The notes under the pieces were generated by a model that did no database searches, had not been told where the DNA came from, and saw nothing but the letters and a program-made list of their open reading frames with translations. Both the position numbers and the translations under genes were made by a program. A stretch of 64,000 nt of DNA, from the NCBI RefSeq assembly GCF_051020985.1, contig NW_027475134.1:3906001-3970000 (forward strand), in the 5' to 3' direction. The stretch comes from Nomia melanderi (Eukaryota > Arthropoda > Insecta > Hymenoptera > Halictidae). Shown piece by piece: positions 40,389-52,977 of the stretch. Within the stretch, counting starts at the first letter, position 1; the number at the start of each line of letters is the position of its first letter.

Positions 40389-40400
40389 TCTGGTGATATC
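40386..40400. other. Dyad 3 with EcoRV site: ATATC-tggt-GATAT
   Basis: ATATC (40386-40390) and GATAT (40395-40399) form a perfect 5-bp inverted repeat with a 4-base loop, next to the alternating TATATAT stretch. GATATC at 40395-40400 is present in the great majority of monomers, so an EcoRV digest should give a 175-bp ladder. Confidence 0.8.
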
Positions 40401-40413
40401 TCGGGTGCTATTA

Positions 40414-43400
40414 CAGATAGAGCAATAAATCAAAGTGCATTGTCTGTAGGAGGCCCTGGCGCATGAATCTGTGCAGCGGGAACGGCCTCGGACCACCAGG
40501 GGCCGAGAGAACCACAGTCTCATTGGGCCGGACACTCAGGGTCAGGGGAAAATCCAGTATATATCTCTTGATATCTCGGGTGCTATTACAGATAGCGCAA
40601 TAAATCAAAGTGCATTGTCTGTAGGAGGCCCTGGCGCATGAATCTGTACAGCGGGAACGAACTCGGACCACCAGGGGCCGAGAAAACCACAGTCTCATTG
40701 GGCCGGACACTCAGGGTCAGGGAAAATCCAATATATATCTGGTGATATCTCGGGTGCTATTAGAGATAGCGCAATAAATCAAAGTGCATTGTCTGTAGGA
40801 GGCCCTGGCGCATGAATCTGTGCAGCGGGAACGACCTCGGACCACCAGGGGCGGAGACAACGTCCGTCTCATGGGGCCGGACACTCAGGGTCAGGGGAAA
40901 ATCCAATATATATCTGGTGATATCTCGGGTGCTATTAGAGATAGCGCAATAAACCAAAGTGAATTATCTGCAGGAGGCCCAGGCGCATGAATGTGTGCAG
41001 CGGGAACGACCTCGGACCACCAGGGGCCGAGAAAACGACCGTCTCATGGGGCCGGACGCTCAGGGTCAGTGAAAAATCCAATATATATCTGGTGATATGT
41101 CGGGTGCTATTACAGATAGCGCAATAAATCAAAGTGCATTGTCTGTAGGAGGTCCTGGCGCATGAATCTGTGCAGCGGGAACGACCTCGGACCACCAGGG
41201 GCCGAGAAAACCACAGTCTCATGGGGCAGGGCACTCAGAGTCAGGGGAAAATCCAATATAGATCTGGTGATATCTCGGGTGCTATCACAGATAGCGCAAT
41301 AAACCAAAGTGAATTATCTGCAGGAGGCCCGGGCGCATGAATCTGTGCAACAGGAACGTCCTCGGACCACCAGGGGCCGAGAAAACCACAGTCTCATTGG
41401 GCCGGACACTCAGGGTCAGGGGAAAATCCAATATATATCTGGTGATATCTCGGGTGCTATTACAGATAGCGCAATAAATCAAAGTGCATTACCTGTAGGA
41501 GGCCCTGGCGCATGAATCTGTGCAGCGGGAACGTCGTCGGACCTCCAGGGGCCGAGACAACGACCGTCTCATGGGGCCGGACACTCAGGGTCAGGGTAAA
41601 ATCCAATATAGATCTGGTGATATCTCGGGTGCTATTACAGATAGCGCAATAAATCAAAGTGCATTACCTGTAGGAGGCCCTGGCGCATGAATCTGTGCAG
41701 CGGGGACGTCCTCGGACCGCCAGGGGCCGAGACAACGACCGTCTCATGGGGCCGGACACTCAGGGTCAGGGTAAAATCCAATATATATCTGGTGATATAT
41801 CGGGTGCTATTACAGATAGCGCAATAAATCAAAGTGCATTGTCTGTAGGAGGTCCTGGCGCATGAATCTGTGCTGCGGGAACGACCTCGGACCACCAGGG
41901 GCCGAGAAAAGCACAGTCTCATGGGGCCGGACACTCAGGGTCAGGGTAAAATCCAATATATATCTGGTGATATCTCGGGTGCTATTAGAGATAGCGCAAT
42001 AAACCAAAGTGAATTATCTGCAGGAAGCCCTGGCGCATGAATCTGTGCAGCGGGAACGACCTCGGACTACCAGGGGCCGAGAAAACCAGTCTCATGGGGC
42101 CGGACACTCAGGGTCAGGGGAAAATCCAATATATATCTGGTGATATCTCGGGTGCTATTAGAGATAGCGCAATAAACCAAAGTGAATTATCTGCAGGAGG
42201 CCCTGGCGCATGAATCTGTGCAGCGGGAACGACCTCGGACCACCAGGGGCCGAGAAAACCACAGTCTCATGGGGCCGGACACTCAGGGTCAGGGGAAAAT
42301 CCAATATATATCTGGTGATATCTCGGGTGCTATCAGAGATAGCGCAATAAACCATAGTGAATTATCTGCAGGAGGCCCTGGCGCATGAATCTGTGCAACG
42401 GGAACGACCTCGGACCACCAGGGGCCGAGAAAACCACAGTCTCATGGGGCCGGACACTCAGGGTCAGGGGAAAATCCAATATATATCTGGTGATATCTCG
42501 GGTGCTATTACAGATAGCGCAATAAATCAAAGTGCATTGTCTGTAGGAGGCCCTGGCGCATGAATCTGTGCAGCGGGAACGACCTCGGACCACCAGGGGC
42601 CGAGAAAACGACCGTCTCATGGGGCCGGACGCTCAGGGTCAGTGAAAAATCCAATATATATCTGGTGATATCTCGGGTGTTATTACAGATAGCGCAATAA
42701 ATCAAAGTGCATTGTCTGTAGGAGGCCCTGGCGCATGAATCTGTGCAGCGGGAACGACCTCGGACCACCAGGGGCCGAGAAAACCACAGTCTCATGGGGC
42801 CGGACACTCAGGGTCAGGGAAAAATCCAATATATATCTGGTGATATCTCGGGTGCTATAACAGATAGCGCAATAAATCAAAGTGCATTGTCTGTAGGAGG
42901 CCCTGGCGCATGAATCTGTGCAGCGGGAACGACCTCGGATCACCAGGGGCCGAGACAACCACCGTCTCATGGGGCCGGACACTCAGGGTCAGGGGAATAT
43001 CCAATATATATCTGGTGATATCTCGGGTGCTATTACAGATAGCGCAATAAATCAAAGTGCATTGTCTGTAGGAGGCCCTGGCGCATGAATCTGTGCAGCG
43101 GCAACGACCTCGGATCACCAGGGGCCGAGACAACCACCGTCTCATGGGGCCGGACACTCAGGGTCAGGGGAATATCATATATAAATCTGGTGATATCTCG
43201 GGTGCTATTACAGATAGCGCAATAAATCAAAGTGCTTTGTCTGTAGGAGGCCCTGGCGCATGAATCTGTGCAGTGGGAACGACCTCGGACCACCAGGGGC
43301 CGAGAAAACGACCGTCTCATGGGGCCGGACACTCAGGGTCAGGGGAAAATCCAATATAGATCTGGTGATATCTCGGGTGCTATTACAGATAGCGCAATAA

Positions 43401-43735
43401 ATCAAAGTGCATTGTCTGTAGGAGGCCCTGGCGCATGAATCTGTGCAGCGGGAACGACCTCGGACCACCAGGGTCCGAGAAAACCACAGTCTCATGGGGC
43501 CGGACACTCAGTGACAGGGGAAAATCCAGTATATATCTGGAGATATCTCGGGTGCTATTAGAGATAGCGCAATAAACCAAAGTGAATTATCTGCAGGAGG
43601 CCCTGGCGCATGAATCTGTGCAGCGGGAACGACCGCGGACCACCAGGGGCCGAAAAAACCACAGTCTCATGGGGCCGGATACTCAGGGTCAGGGGAAAAT
43701 CCAATATAGATCTGGTGATATCTCGGGTGCTATAA
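40414..43735 (+). repeat. HOR-F unit 1, about 3.32 kb
   Basis: 40414 to about 40960 matches 43736 onward at +3,322 bp; from about 41110 to about 43035 the offset is 3,497 bp. Tags are attgggccgg with tctcttgatatc, ggggcggagacaacgtcc, gggcagggcactcagag, cccgggcgc, gcggggacgtcc with ggaccgcc, gtgctgcggg, and a monomer with a 2-bp deletion near 42088 (aaaaccagtctc). The monomer at about 40938 is a hybrid of two monomers that are separate in unit 2. Confidence 0.84.
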
Positions 43736-46580
43736 CAGATAGCGCAATAAATCAAAGTGCATTGTCTGTAGGAGGCCCTGGCGCATGAATCTGTGCAGCG
43801 GGAACGGCCTCGGACCACCAGGGGCCGAGAGAACCACAGTCTCATTGGGCCGGACACTCAGGGTCAGGGGAAAATCCAGTATATATCTCTTGATATCTCG
43901 GGTGCTATTACAGATAGCGCAATAAATCAAAGTGCATTGTCTGTAGGAGGCCCTGGAGCATGAATCTGTACAGCGGGAACGAACTCGGACCACCAGGGGC
44001 CGAGAAAACCACAGTCTCATTGGGCCGGACACTCAGGGTCAGGGAAAATCCAATATATATCCGGTGATATCTCGGGTGCTATTAGAGATTGCGCAATAAA
44101 TCAAAGTGCATTGTCTGTAGGAGGCCCTGGCGCATGAATCTGTGCAGCGGGAACGACCTCGGACCACCAGGGGCGGAGACAACGTCCGTCTCATGGGGCC
44201 GGACACTCAGGGTCAGGGGAAAATCCAATATATATCTGGTGATATCTCGGGTGCTATTAGAGATAGCGCAATAAACCAAAGTGAATTATCTGCAGGAGGC
44301 CCTGGCGCATGAATGTGTGCAGCGGGAACGACCTCGGACCACCAGGGGCCGAGAAAACGACCGTCTCATGGGGCCGGACACTCAGGGTCAGGGGAAAATC
44401 CAATATAGATCTGGTGATATCTCGGGTGCTATTACAGATAGCGCAATAAATCAAAGTGTATTGTCTGTAGGAGACCCTGGCGCATGAACGTGTGCAGCGG
44501 GAACGACCTCGGACCACCAGGGGCCGAGAAAACGACCGTCTCATGGGGCCGGACGCTCAGGGTCAGTGAAAAATCCAATATATATCTGGTGATATGTCGG
44601 GTGCTATTACAGATAGCGCAATAAATCAAAGTGCATTGTCTGTAGGAGGTCCTGGCGCATGAATCTGTGCAGCGGGAACGACCTCGGACCACCAGGGGCC
44701 GAGAAAACCACAGTCTCATGGGGCAGGGCACTCAGAGTCAGGGGAAAATCCAATATAGATCTGGTGATATCTCGGGTGCTATCACAGATAGCGCAATAAA
44801 CCAAAGTGAATTATCTGCAGGAGGCCCGGGCGCATGAATCTGTGCAACAGGAACGTCCTCGGACCACCAGGGGCCGAGAAAACCACAGTCTCATTGGGCC
44901 GGACACTCAGGGTCAGGGGAAAATCCAATATATATCTGGTGATATCTCGGGTGCTATTACAGATAGCGCAATAAATCAAAGTGCATTACCTGTAGGAGGC
45001 CCTGGCGCATGAATCTGTGCAGCGGGAACGTCGTCGGACCTCCAGGGGCCGAGACAACGACCGTCTCATGGGGCCGGACACTCAGGGTCAGGGTAAAATC
45101 CAATATAGATCTGGTGATATCTCGGGTGCTATTACAGATAGCGCAATAAATCAAAGTGCATTACCTGTAGGAGGCCCTGGCGCATGAATCTGTGCAGCGG
45201 GGACGTCCTCGGACCGCCAGGGGCCGAGACAACGACCGTCTCATGGGGCCGGACACTCAGGGTCAGGGTAAAATCCAATATATATCTGGTGATATATCGG
45301 GTGCTATTACAGATAGCGCAATAAATCAAAGTGCATTGTCTGTAGGAGGTCCTGGCGCATGAATCTGTGCTGCGGGAACGACCTCGGACCACCAGGGGCC
45401 GAGAAAAGCACAGTCTCATGGGGCCGGACACTCAGGGTCAGGGTAAAATCCAATATATATCTGGTGATATCTCGGGTGCTATTAGAGATAGCGCAATAAA
45501 CCAAAGTGAATTATCTGCAGGAAGCCCTGGCGCATGAATCTGTGCAGCGGGAACGACCTCGGACTACCAGGGGCCGAGAAAACCAGTCTCATGGGGCCGG
45601 ACACTCAGGGTCAGGGGAAAATCCAATATATATCTGGTGATATCTCGGGTGCTATTAGAGATAGCGCAATAAACCAAAGTGAATTATCTGCAGGAGGCCC
45701 TGGCGCATGAATCTGTGCAGCGGGAACGACCTCGGACCACCAGGGGCCGAGAAAACCACAGTCTCATGGGGCCGGACACTCAGGGTCAGGGGAAAATCCA
45801 ATATATATCTGGTGATATCTCGGGTGCTATCAGAGATAGCGCAATAAACCAAAGTGAATTATCTGCAGGAGGCCCTGGCGCATGAATCTGTGCAACGGGA
45901 ACGACCTCGGACCACCAGGGGCCGAGAAAACCACAGTCTCATGGGGCCGGACACTCAGGGTCAGGGGAAAATCCAATATATATCTGGTGATATCTCGGGT
46001 GCTATTACAGATAGCGCAATAAATCAAAGTGCATTGTCTGTAGGAGGCCCTGGCGCATGAATCTGTGCAGCGGGAACGACCTCGGACCACCAGGGGCCGA
46101 GAAAACGACCGTCTCATGGGGCCGGACGCTCAGGGTCAGTGAAAAATCCAATATATATCTGGTGATATCTCGGGTGTTATTACAGATAGCGCAATAAATC
46201 AAAGTGCATTGTCTGTAGGAGGCCCTGGCGCATGAATCTGTGCAGCGGGAACGACCTCGGACCACCAGGGGCCGAGAAAACCACAGTCTCATGGGGCCGG
46301 ACACTCAGGGTCAGGGAAAAATCCAATATATATCTGGTGATATCTCGGGTGCTATAACAGATAGCGCAATAAATCAAAGTGCATTGTCTGTAGGAGGCCC
46401 TGGCGCATGAATCTGTGCAGCGGGAACGACCTCGGATCACCAGGGGCCGAGACAACCACCGTCTCATGGGGCCGGACACTCAGGGTCAGGGGAATATCCA
46501 ATATATATCTGGTGATATCTCGGGTGCTATTACAGATAGCGCAATAAATCAAAGTGCATTGTCTGTAGGAGGCCCTGGCG
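43736..46580 (+). repeat. HOR-F unit 2, about 2.85 kb before homology ends
   Basis: This copy keeps one monomer more than unit 1 near 44260-44610, which explains the offset change from 3,322 to 3,497 bp. The 2-bp deletion recurs near 45585 and the 1-bp deletion near 44044. In the 42.16-42.9 versus 45.66-46.4 kb parts I noticed only one difference (42355 t / 45852 a). Homology stops at about 46600, where cggacctccagg with aatcagcgtc follows. Confidence 0.84.
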
Positions 46581-47982
46581 CATGAATCTGTGCAGCGGGA
46601 ACGACCTCGGACCTCCAGGGGCCGAGAAAATCAGCGTCTCATGCGGCCGGACTGTCAGGGACAGGGGAAAATCCAATATATATCTGGTGATATCTGGGGT
46701 GCTGTTAGAGATAGCGCATCAAACCAAAGTGAATTATCTGCAGGAGGTCCTGGCGCATGAATCTCTGCAGCGGCAACGACCTCGGACCACCAGGGGCCGA
46801 GAAAACCACCGTCTCATGGGGCCGGACTCTCAGGGTCAGGGAAAAATCCAATATATGTCTGGTGATATCTCGGGTGCTATTAGAGAGAGCGCAATAAACC
46901 AAAGTGAATTATCTGCAGGAGACCCTGGCGCATGCATCTGTGCAGCGGGAACGACCTCCGAACACCAGGGGCCGAGAAAACCACCGTCTCATGGGTCAGA
47001 CACTCAGGGTCAGGGGAAAATCCAATATATATCTGGTGATATCTCGGGTGCTATTAGAGATAGCGCAATAAATCAAAGTGCATTGTCTGCAGGAAGCCCA
47101 GACGCATGAAGCTGTGCAGCGGGAACGACCTCGGACCACCAGGGGCCGAGAAAACCACCGACACATGGCGCCGGACACCCAAGGTCATGTAAATACCCAG
47201 GATGTATCTGATGATATCTCGGGTGCTATTAGAGATAGCGCAATAAATCAAAGTGCATTATCTGCAGGGGGCCCTGGCGCATGAACCTGTGCAGCGGGTA
47301 CGACCTCGGACCACCGGGGGCCGAGAAAACCACCGTCTAATTGGCCGGACACTCGGGGTCATGGAAGAATCCAATATATACCCGGTGATATCTCGGGTGC
47401 TATTAGAGATAGCGCGATAAACAAAAGTGAATTATCTGCAGGAGGCCCTGGCGCATGAATCTGTGCAGCGGGAACGACCTCGGACGACCAGGGGCCGAGA
47501 AAACCACAGTCTCATGGGGCCGGACACTCACGGTCAGGGGAAAATCCAATATATATCTGGTGATATCTCGGGTGCTATTACAGATAGCGCAAGAAATCAA
47601 AGTGCATTGTCTGTAGGAGGCCCTGGCGCATGAATCTCTGCAACGGGAACGACCTCGGACCACCAGGGGCCGAGAAAACCACAGTCTCATGGGGCCGGAC
47701 ACTCAGAGTCAGGGGAAAATCCAATATATATCTGGTGATATCTCGGGTGCTATTTGAGATAGCGCAAGAAATCAAAGTGCATTGTCTGTAGGAGGCCCTG
47801 GCGCATGAATCTCTGCAGCGGAACGACCTCGGAACACCAGGGGCCGAGAAAACCACCGTCTCATGTGGAAGGACTCTCAGGGTCAGTGAAAAATCCAATA
47901 TATATCTGGTGATATCTCGGGTGCTATTACAGATAGCGCAATAAATCAAAGTGCGTTGTCTGTAGGAGACCCTGGCGCATGA
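46581..47982 (+). repeat. Heterogeneous monomers; partial copy of HOR-G content
   Basis: 46582 to about 47050 resembles 48858 to about 49330 (aatcagcgtc, atctggggtgctgttag, gcgcatcaaacc). It is followed by an acacatggcgccgg monomer (about 47057-47230) close to the divergent-tail subfamily, and by monomers with caagaaatc heads. Three single-base losses cluster here, near 46995, 47340 and 47820, so length fidelity is lower than in most of the array. Confidence 0.75.
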
Positions 47983-49556
47983 ACCTGTGCAGCGGGAATG
48001 ACCTCGGACCACCAGGGGCCGAGAAAACGACCGTCTCATGGGGCCGGACGCTCAGGGTCAGTGAAAAATCCAATAAATATCTGGTGATATCTCGGGTGCT
48101 ATTACAGATAGCGCAATAAATCAAAGTGCATTGTCTGTAGGAGGCCCTGGCGCATGAATCTGTGCAGCGGGAACGACCTCGGACCACCAGGGGCCGAGAC
48201 AACCACCGTCTCATGGGGCCGGACACTCAGGGTCCGGGAGAAATCCAATATATATCCGGTGATATCTCGGGTGCTATTATAGATAGCGCAATAAATCAAA
48301 GAGAATTGTCTGTAGGAGGCCCTGGCGCATGAATCTGTGTAGCGGGTACGTCCTCGGATCACCAGGGGCCGAGAAAACCACCATCTCATGGGGCCGGACA
48401 CTCAGGGTCGGATAAAGTCCAATATATAGCTGGTGATATGTCGGGTGCTATTAGAGATAGCACAATAAACCAAAGTGAATTGTCTGCAGGAGGCCCTGGC
48501 GCATGAATCTGTGCAGCGGCAACGACCTCGGACCACCAGGGGCCGAGAAAACCACCGTCTTATGGGGCCGGACTCTCAGGGTCAGGGAAAAATCCTATAT
48601 ATATCTGGTGATATCTCGGGTGCTATTAGAGATAGTGCAATAAATCAACGTGCATTGTCTGTAGGAGGCCTTGGCGCATGAATCTGTGCTGCGGCAACGA
48701 CCTCGGACCACCAGGGGCCGAGAAAACCACCGTCTCATGGGGCCGGACACTCACGGTCGGGGAAAAATCCAATATACATCTGGTGATATCTCGCGTGCTA
48801 TTAGAGATAGCGCAATAAATCAAAGTGCATTGTCTGCAGGAAGCCCTGGCGCATGATTCTGTGCAGCGGAAACGACCTCGGACCTCCAGGGGCCGAGAAA
48901 ATCAGCGTCTCATGCGGCCGGACTGTCAGGGTCAGGGGAAAATCCAATATATATCTGGTGATATCTGGGGTGCTGTTAGAGATAGCGCATCAAACCAAAG
49001 TGAATTATCTGCAGGAGGTCCTGGCGCATGAATCTCTGCAGCGGCAACGACCTCGGACCACCAGGGGCCGAGAAAACCACCGTCTCATGGGGCCGGACTC
49101 TCAGGGTCAGGGAAAAATCCAATATATATCTGGTGATATCTCGGGTGCTATTAGAGAGAGCAAAATAAACCAAAGTGAATTATCTGCAGGAGACCCTGGC
49201 GCATGCATCTGTGCAGCGGGAACGACCTCGGAACACCAGGGGCCGAGAAAGCCACCGTCTCATGGGGCAAGACACTCAGGGTCAGGGGAAAATCCAATAT
49301 GTATCTGGTGATATCTCGGGTGCTATTAGAGATAGCGCAATAAACCAAAGTGAATTATCCGCAGGAGGCCCTGGCGCACGAATCTGTGCAGCGGGAACGA
49401 CCTCGGACCACCAGGGGCCGAGAAAACTACCGTCTCATGGGGCCGGTCACTCAGGGTCAGTGAAAAATCCAATATATATCTGCTGATATCTCGGGTGCTA
49501 TTAGAGATAGCGCAATAAACCAAAGTGAATTATCTGCAGGAGGCCCTGGCGCATGA
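47983..49556 (+). repeat. HOR-G unit 1: nine monomers, 1,574 bp
   Basis: Tags are gggaatgacc, ggtccgggagaaatcc, gtgtagcgggtacgtcc, ggtcggataaagtcc (carrying a 1-bp loss near 48412), gtcttatggggcc, gtgctgcggcaacg, gcatgattctg and gcaagacactc. The block recurs to the right at +1,574 bp, including the base deletion, so the deletion came before the duplication. Confidence 0.88.
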
Positions 49557-51130
49557 ATCTGTGCAGCGGGAATGACCTCGGACCACCAGGGGCCGAGAAA
49601 ACGACCGTCTCATGGGGCCGGACGCTCAGGGTCAGTGAAAAATCCAATAAATATCTGGTGATATCTCGGGTGCTATTACAGATAGCGCAATAAATCAAAG
49701 TGCATTGTCTGTAGGAGGCCCTGGCGCATGAATCTGTGCAGCGGGAACGACCTCGGACCACCAGGGGCCGAGACAACCACCGTCTCATGGGGCCGGACAC
49801 TCAGGGTCCGGGAGAAATCCAATATATATCCGGTGATATCTCGGGTGCTATTATAGATAGCGCAATAAATCAAAGAGAATTGTCTGTAGGAGGCCCTGGC
49901 GCATGAATCTGTGTAGCGGGTACGTCCTCGGATCACCAGGGGCCGAGAAAACCACCATCTCATGGGGCCGGACACTCAGGGTCGGATAAAGTCCAATATA
50001 TAGCTGGTGATATGTCGGGTGCTATTAGAGATAGCACAATAAACCAAAGTGAATTGTCTGCAGGAGGCCCTGGCGCATGAATCTGTGCAGCGGCAACGAC
50101 CTCGGACCACCAGGGGCCGAGAAAACCACCGTCTTATGGGGCCGGACTCTCAGGGTCAGGGAAAAATCCTATATATATCTGGTGATATCTCGGGTGCTAT
50201 TAGAGATAGTGCAATAAATCAACGTGCATTGTCTGTAGGAGGCCTTGGCGCATGAATCTGTGCTGCGGCAACGACCTCGGACCACCAGGGGCCGAGAAAA
50301 CCACCGTCTCATGGGGCCGGACACTCACGGTCGGGGAAAAATCCAATATACATCTGGTGATATCTCGCGTGCTATTAGAGATAGCGCAATAAATCAAAGT
50401 GCATTGTCTGCAGGAAGCCCTGGCGCATGATTCTGTGCAGCGGAAACGACCTCGGACCTCCAGGGGCCGAGAAAATCAGCGTCTCATGCGGCCGGACTGT
50501 CAGGGTCAGGGGAAAATCCAATATATATCTGGTGATATCTGGGGTGCTGTTAGAGATAGCGCATCAAACCAAAGTGAATTATCTGCAGGAGGTCCTGGCG
50601 CATGAATCTCTGCAGCGGCAACGACCTCGGACCACCAGGGGCCGAGAAAACCACCGTCTCATGGGGCCGGACTCTCAGGGTCAGGGAAAAATCCAATATA
50701 TATCTGGTGATATCTCGGGTGCTATTAGAGAGAGCAAAATAAACCAAAGTGAATTATCTGCAGGAGACCCTGGCGCATGCATCTGTGCAGCGGGAACGAC
50801 CTCGGAACACCAGGGGCCGAGAAAGCCACCGTCTCATGGGGCAAGACACTCAGGGTCAGGGGAAAATCCAATATGTATCTGGTGATATCTCGGGTGCTAT
50901 TAGAGATAGCGCAATAAACCAAAGTGAATTATCCGCAGGAGGCCCTGGCGCACGAATCTGTGCAGCGGGAACGACCTCGGACCACCAGGGGCCGAGAAAA
51001 CTACCGTCTCATGGGGCCGGTCACTCAGGGTCAGTGAAAAATCCAATATATATCTGCTGATATCTCGGGTGCTATTAGAGATAGCGCAATAAACCAAAGT
51101 GAATTATCTGCAGGAGGCCCTGGCGCATGA
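49557..51130 (+). repeat. HOR-G unit 2: tandem copy, no difference noticed
   Basis: I compared the distinguishing tags and the translated frames in both directions along the block and found no substitution relative to unit 1. The match stops near 51130, where unit 1's successor has gggaatgacc and this copy has gggaacgacc. Complete identity over about 1.5 kb suggests either a very young duplication or an assembly artefact. Confidence 0.86.
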
Positions 51131-52977
51131 ATCTGTGCAGCGGGAACGACCTCGGACCACCAGGGGCCGAGAAAACGACCGTCTCATGGGGACGGACACT
51201 CAGGGTCAGTGAAAAATCCAATATATATCTGCTGATATCTCGGGTGCTATTACAGATAGCGCAATAAATCAAAGTTCATTGTCTGTAGGATGCCCTGGCG
51301 CATGAATCTGTGCAGCGGGAACGACCTCGGAACACCAGGGGCCGAGAAAACCACCGTCTCATGGGGCCGGACACTCAGGGTCAGGGGAAAATCCAATATA
51401 GATCTGGTGATATCTCGGGTGCTATTACAGATAGCGCAATAAATCAAAGTGCATTGTCTGTAGGAGGCCCTGGCGCATGAATCTGTGCAGCGGGAACGAC
51501 CTCGGACCAGCCGGGGCCGAGAAAACCACAGTCTCATGGGGCCGGACACTCAGGGTCAGGGGAAAATCCAATATGTATCTGGTGATATCTCGGGTGCTAT
51601 TACAGATAGCGCAATAAATCAAAGTGCATTGTCTGTAGGAGGCCCTGGCGCATGAATCTGTGCAGCGGGAACGACCTCGGACCACCAGGGGCCGAAAAAA
51701 CCACAGTCTGATGGGGCCGGACACTCAGGGTCAGGGTAAAATCCAATATATATCTGGTGATATCTCGGGTGCTATTACAGATAGCGCAATAAACCAAAGT
51801 GAATTATCTGCAGGAGGCCCTGGCGCATGAATCTGTGCAGCGGGAACGACCTCGGACCACCAAGGGCCGAGAAAACGACCGCCTCATGGGGCCGGACACT
51901 CAGGGTCAGTGAAAAATCCAATATATATCTGCTGATATCTCGGGTGCTATTACAGATAGCGCAATAAATCAAAGTTCATTCTCTGTAGGAGGCCCTGGCG
52001 CATGAATCTTTGCAGCGGGAACGACCTCGGAACACCAGGGGCCGAGAAAACCACCGTCTCATGGGGCCGGACACTCAGGGTCAGGGGAAAATTCAATATA
52101 GATCTGGTGATATCTCGGGTGCTATTACAGATAGCGCAATAAATCAAAGTGCATTGTCTGTAGGAGGCCCTGGCGCATGAATCTGTGCAGCGGGAACGAC
52201 CTCGGACCACCAGGGGCCGAAAAAACCACAGTCTCATGGGGCCGGACACTCAGGGTCAGGGTAAAATCCAATATATATCTGGTGATATCTCGGGTGCTAT
52301 TACAGATAGCGCAATAAATCAAAGTGCATTGTCTGTAGGAGGCCCTGGCGCATGAATCTGTGCAGCGGGAACGACCTCGGACCACCAGGGGCCGAAAAAA
52401 CCACAGTCTCATGGGGCCGGACACTCAGGGTCAGGGTAAAATCCAATATATATCTGGTGATATCTCGGGTGCTATTACAGATAGCGCAATAAACCAAAGT
52501 GAATTATCTGCAGGAGGCCCTGGCGCATGAATCTGTGCAGCGGGAACGACCTCGGACCACCAGGGGCCGAGAAAACCACCGTCTCATGGGGCCGGACTTG
52601 CAGGGTCAGGGAAAAATCCAATATATATCTGCTGATATCTCGGGTGCTATTACAGATAGCGCAATAAATCAAAGTTCATTCTCTGTAGGAGGCCCTGGCG
52701 CATGAATCTGTGCAGCGGGAACGACCTCGGAACACCAGGGGCCGAGAAAACCACCGTCTCATGGGGCCGGACACTCAGGGTCAGGGGAAAATTCAATATA
52801 GATCTGGTGATATCTCGGGTGCTATTACAGATAGCGCAATAAATCAAAGTGCATTGTCTGTAGGAGGACCTGGCGCATGAATCTGTGCAGCGGGAACGAC
52901 CTCGGACCACCAGGGGCCGAAAAAACCACAGTCTCATGGGGCCGGACACTCAGGGTCAGGGTAAAATCCAATATATA
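51078..52977 (+). repeat. HOR-H: four-monomer HOR, about 2.7 copies of 700 bp
   Basis: Units start at 51078, 51778 and 52478. Each opens with a type II head monomer ending in atctgctgatatc, followed by a monomer with caaagttcatt and ggaacacc, a BglII-bearing tail, and gccgaaaaaacc monomers. The third unit's first monomer has gained the ggacttgcaggg tag that characterises the next block. Confidence 0.83.

Larger units (their letters stand above)
37901..40413 (+). repeat. Monomers without clear HOR order
   Basis: About fourteen ordinary monomers are drawn from types also seen at 15-21 kb and 39-43 kb (gagcaatagatc, ctggccagcggg, BglII-bearing units, cccgggcgc). I could not find a block of two or more that recurs with fixed spacing. 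One unit carries an extra C near 39760 (ctggccgcatg), giving 176 bp. Confidence 0.7.
40239..40413 (+). repeat. Reference monomer: unit closest to the majority sequence
   Basis: This unit matches the majority base at almost every position and is offered as a reference. In order it holds a junction dyad, AATAAA (40249-40254), a GT-rich stretch, an AGGAGG-GCCC block, a G+C-rich middle with a CTCGG/CCGAG dyad, a G-rich segment (ggggccgg, agggtcagggg), CCAAT followed by TATATAT, then ATATC-tggt-GATAT containing one EcoRV site. By hand count the majority unit has about 93 G or C in 175 bp and nine CpGs. The commonest variable sites are base 1 (C/G), 17 (T/C), 25 (C/A), 29 (G/A), 34 (T/C), 102 (C/A) and about 132-135 (GGGG, GGGA or GTGA). 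Confidence 0.9.

Noticed and set aside
46582..47109. Open frame of 175 codons on the + strand, the longest in the window
   Set aside because: It runs through three satellite units whose 1-bp changes happen to keep it open. The amino acid sequence is just the repeat read in shifting frames, with no domain.
47578..48039. Open frame of 153 codons on the - strand
   Set aside because: It is created by a 1-bp loss near 47820 that joins the usual short reverse frames of two neighbouring units.
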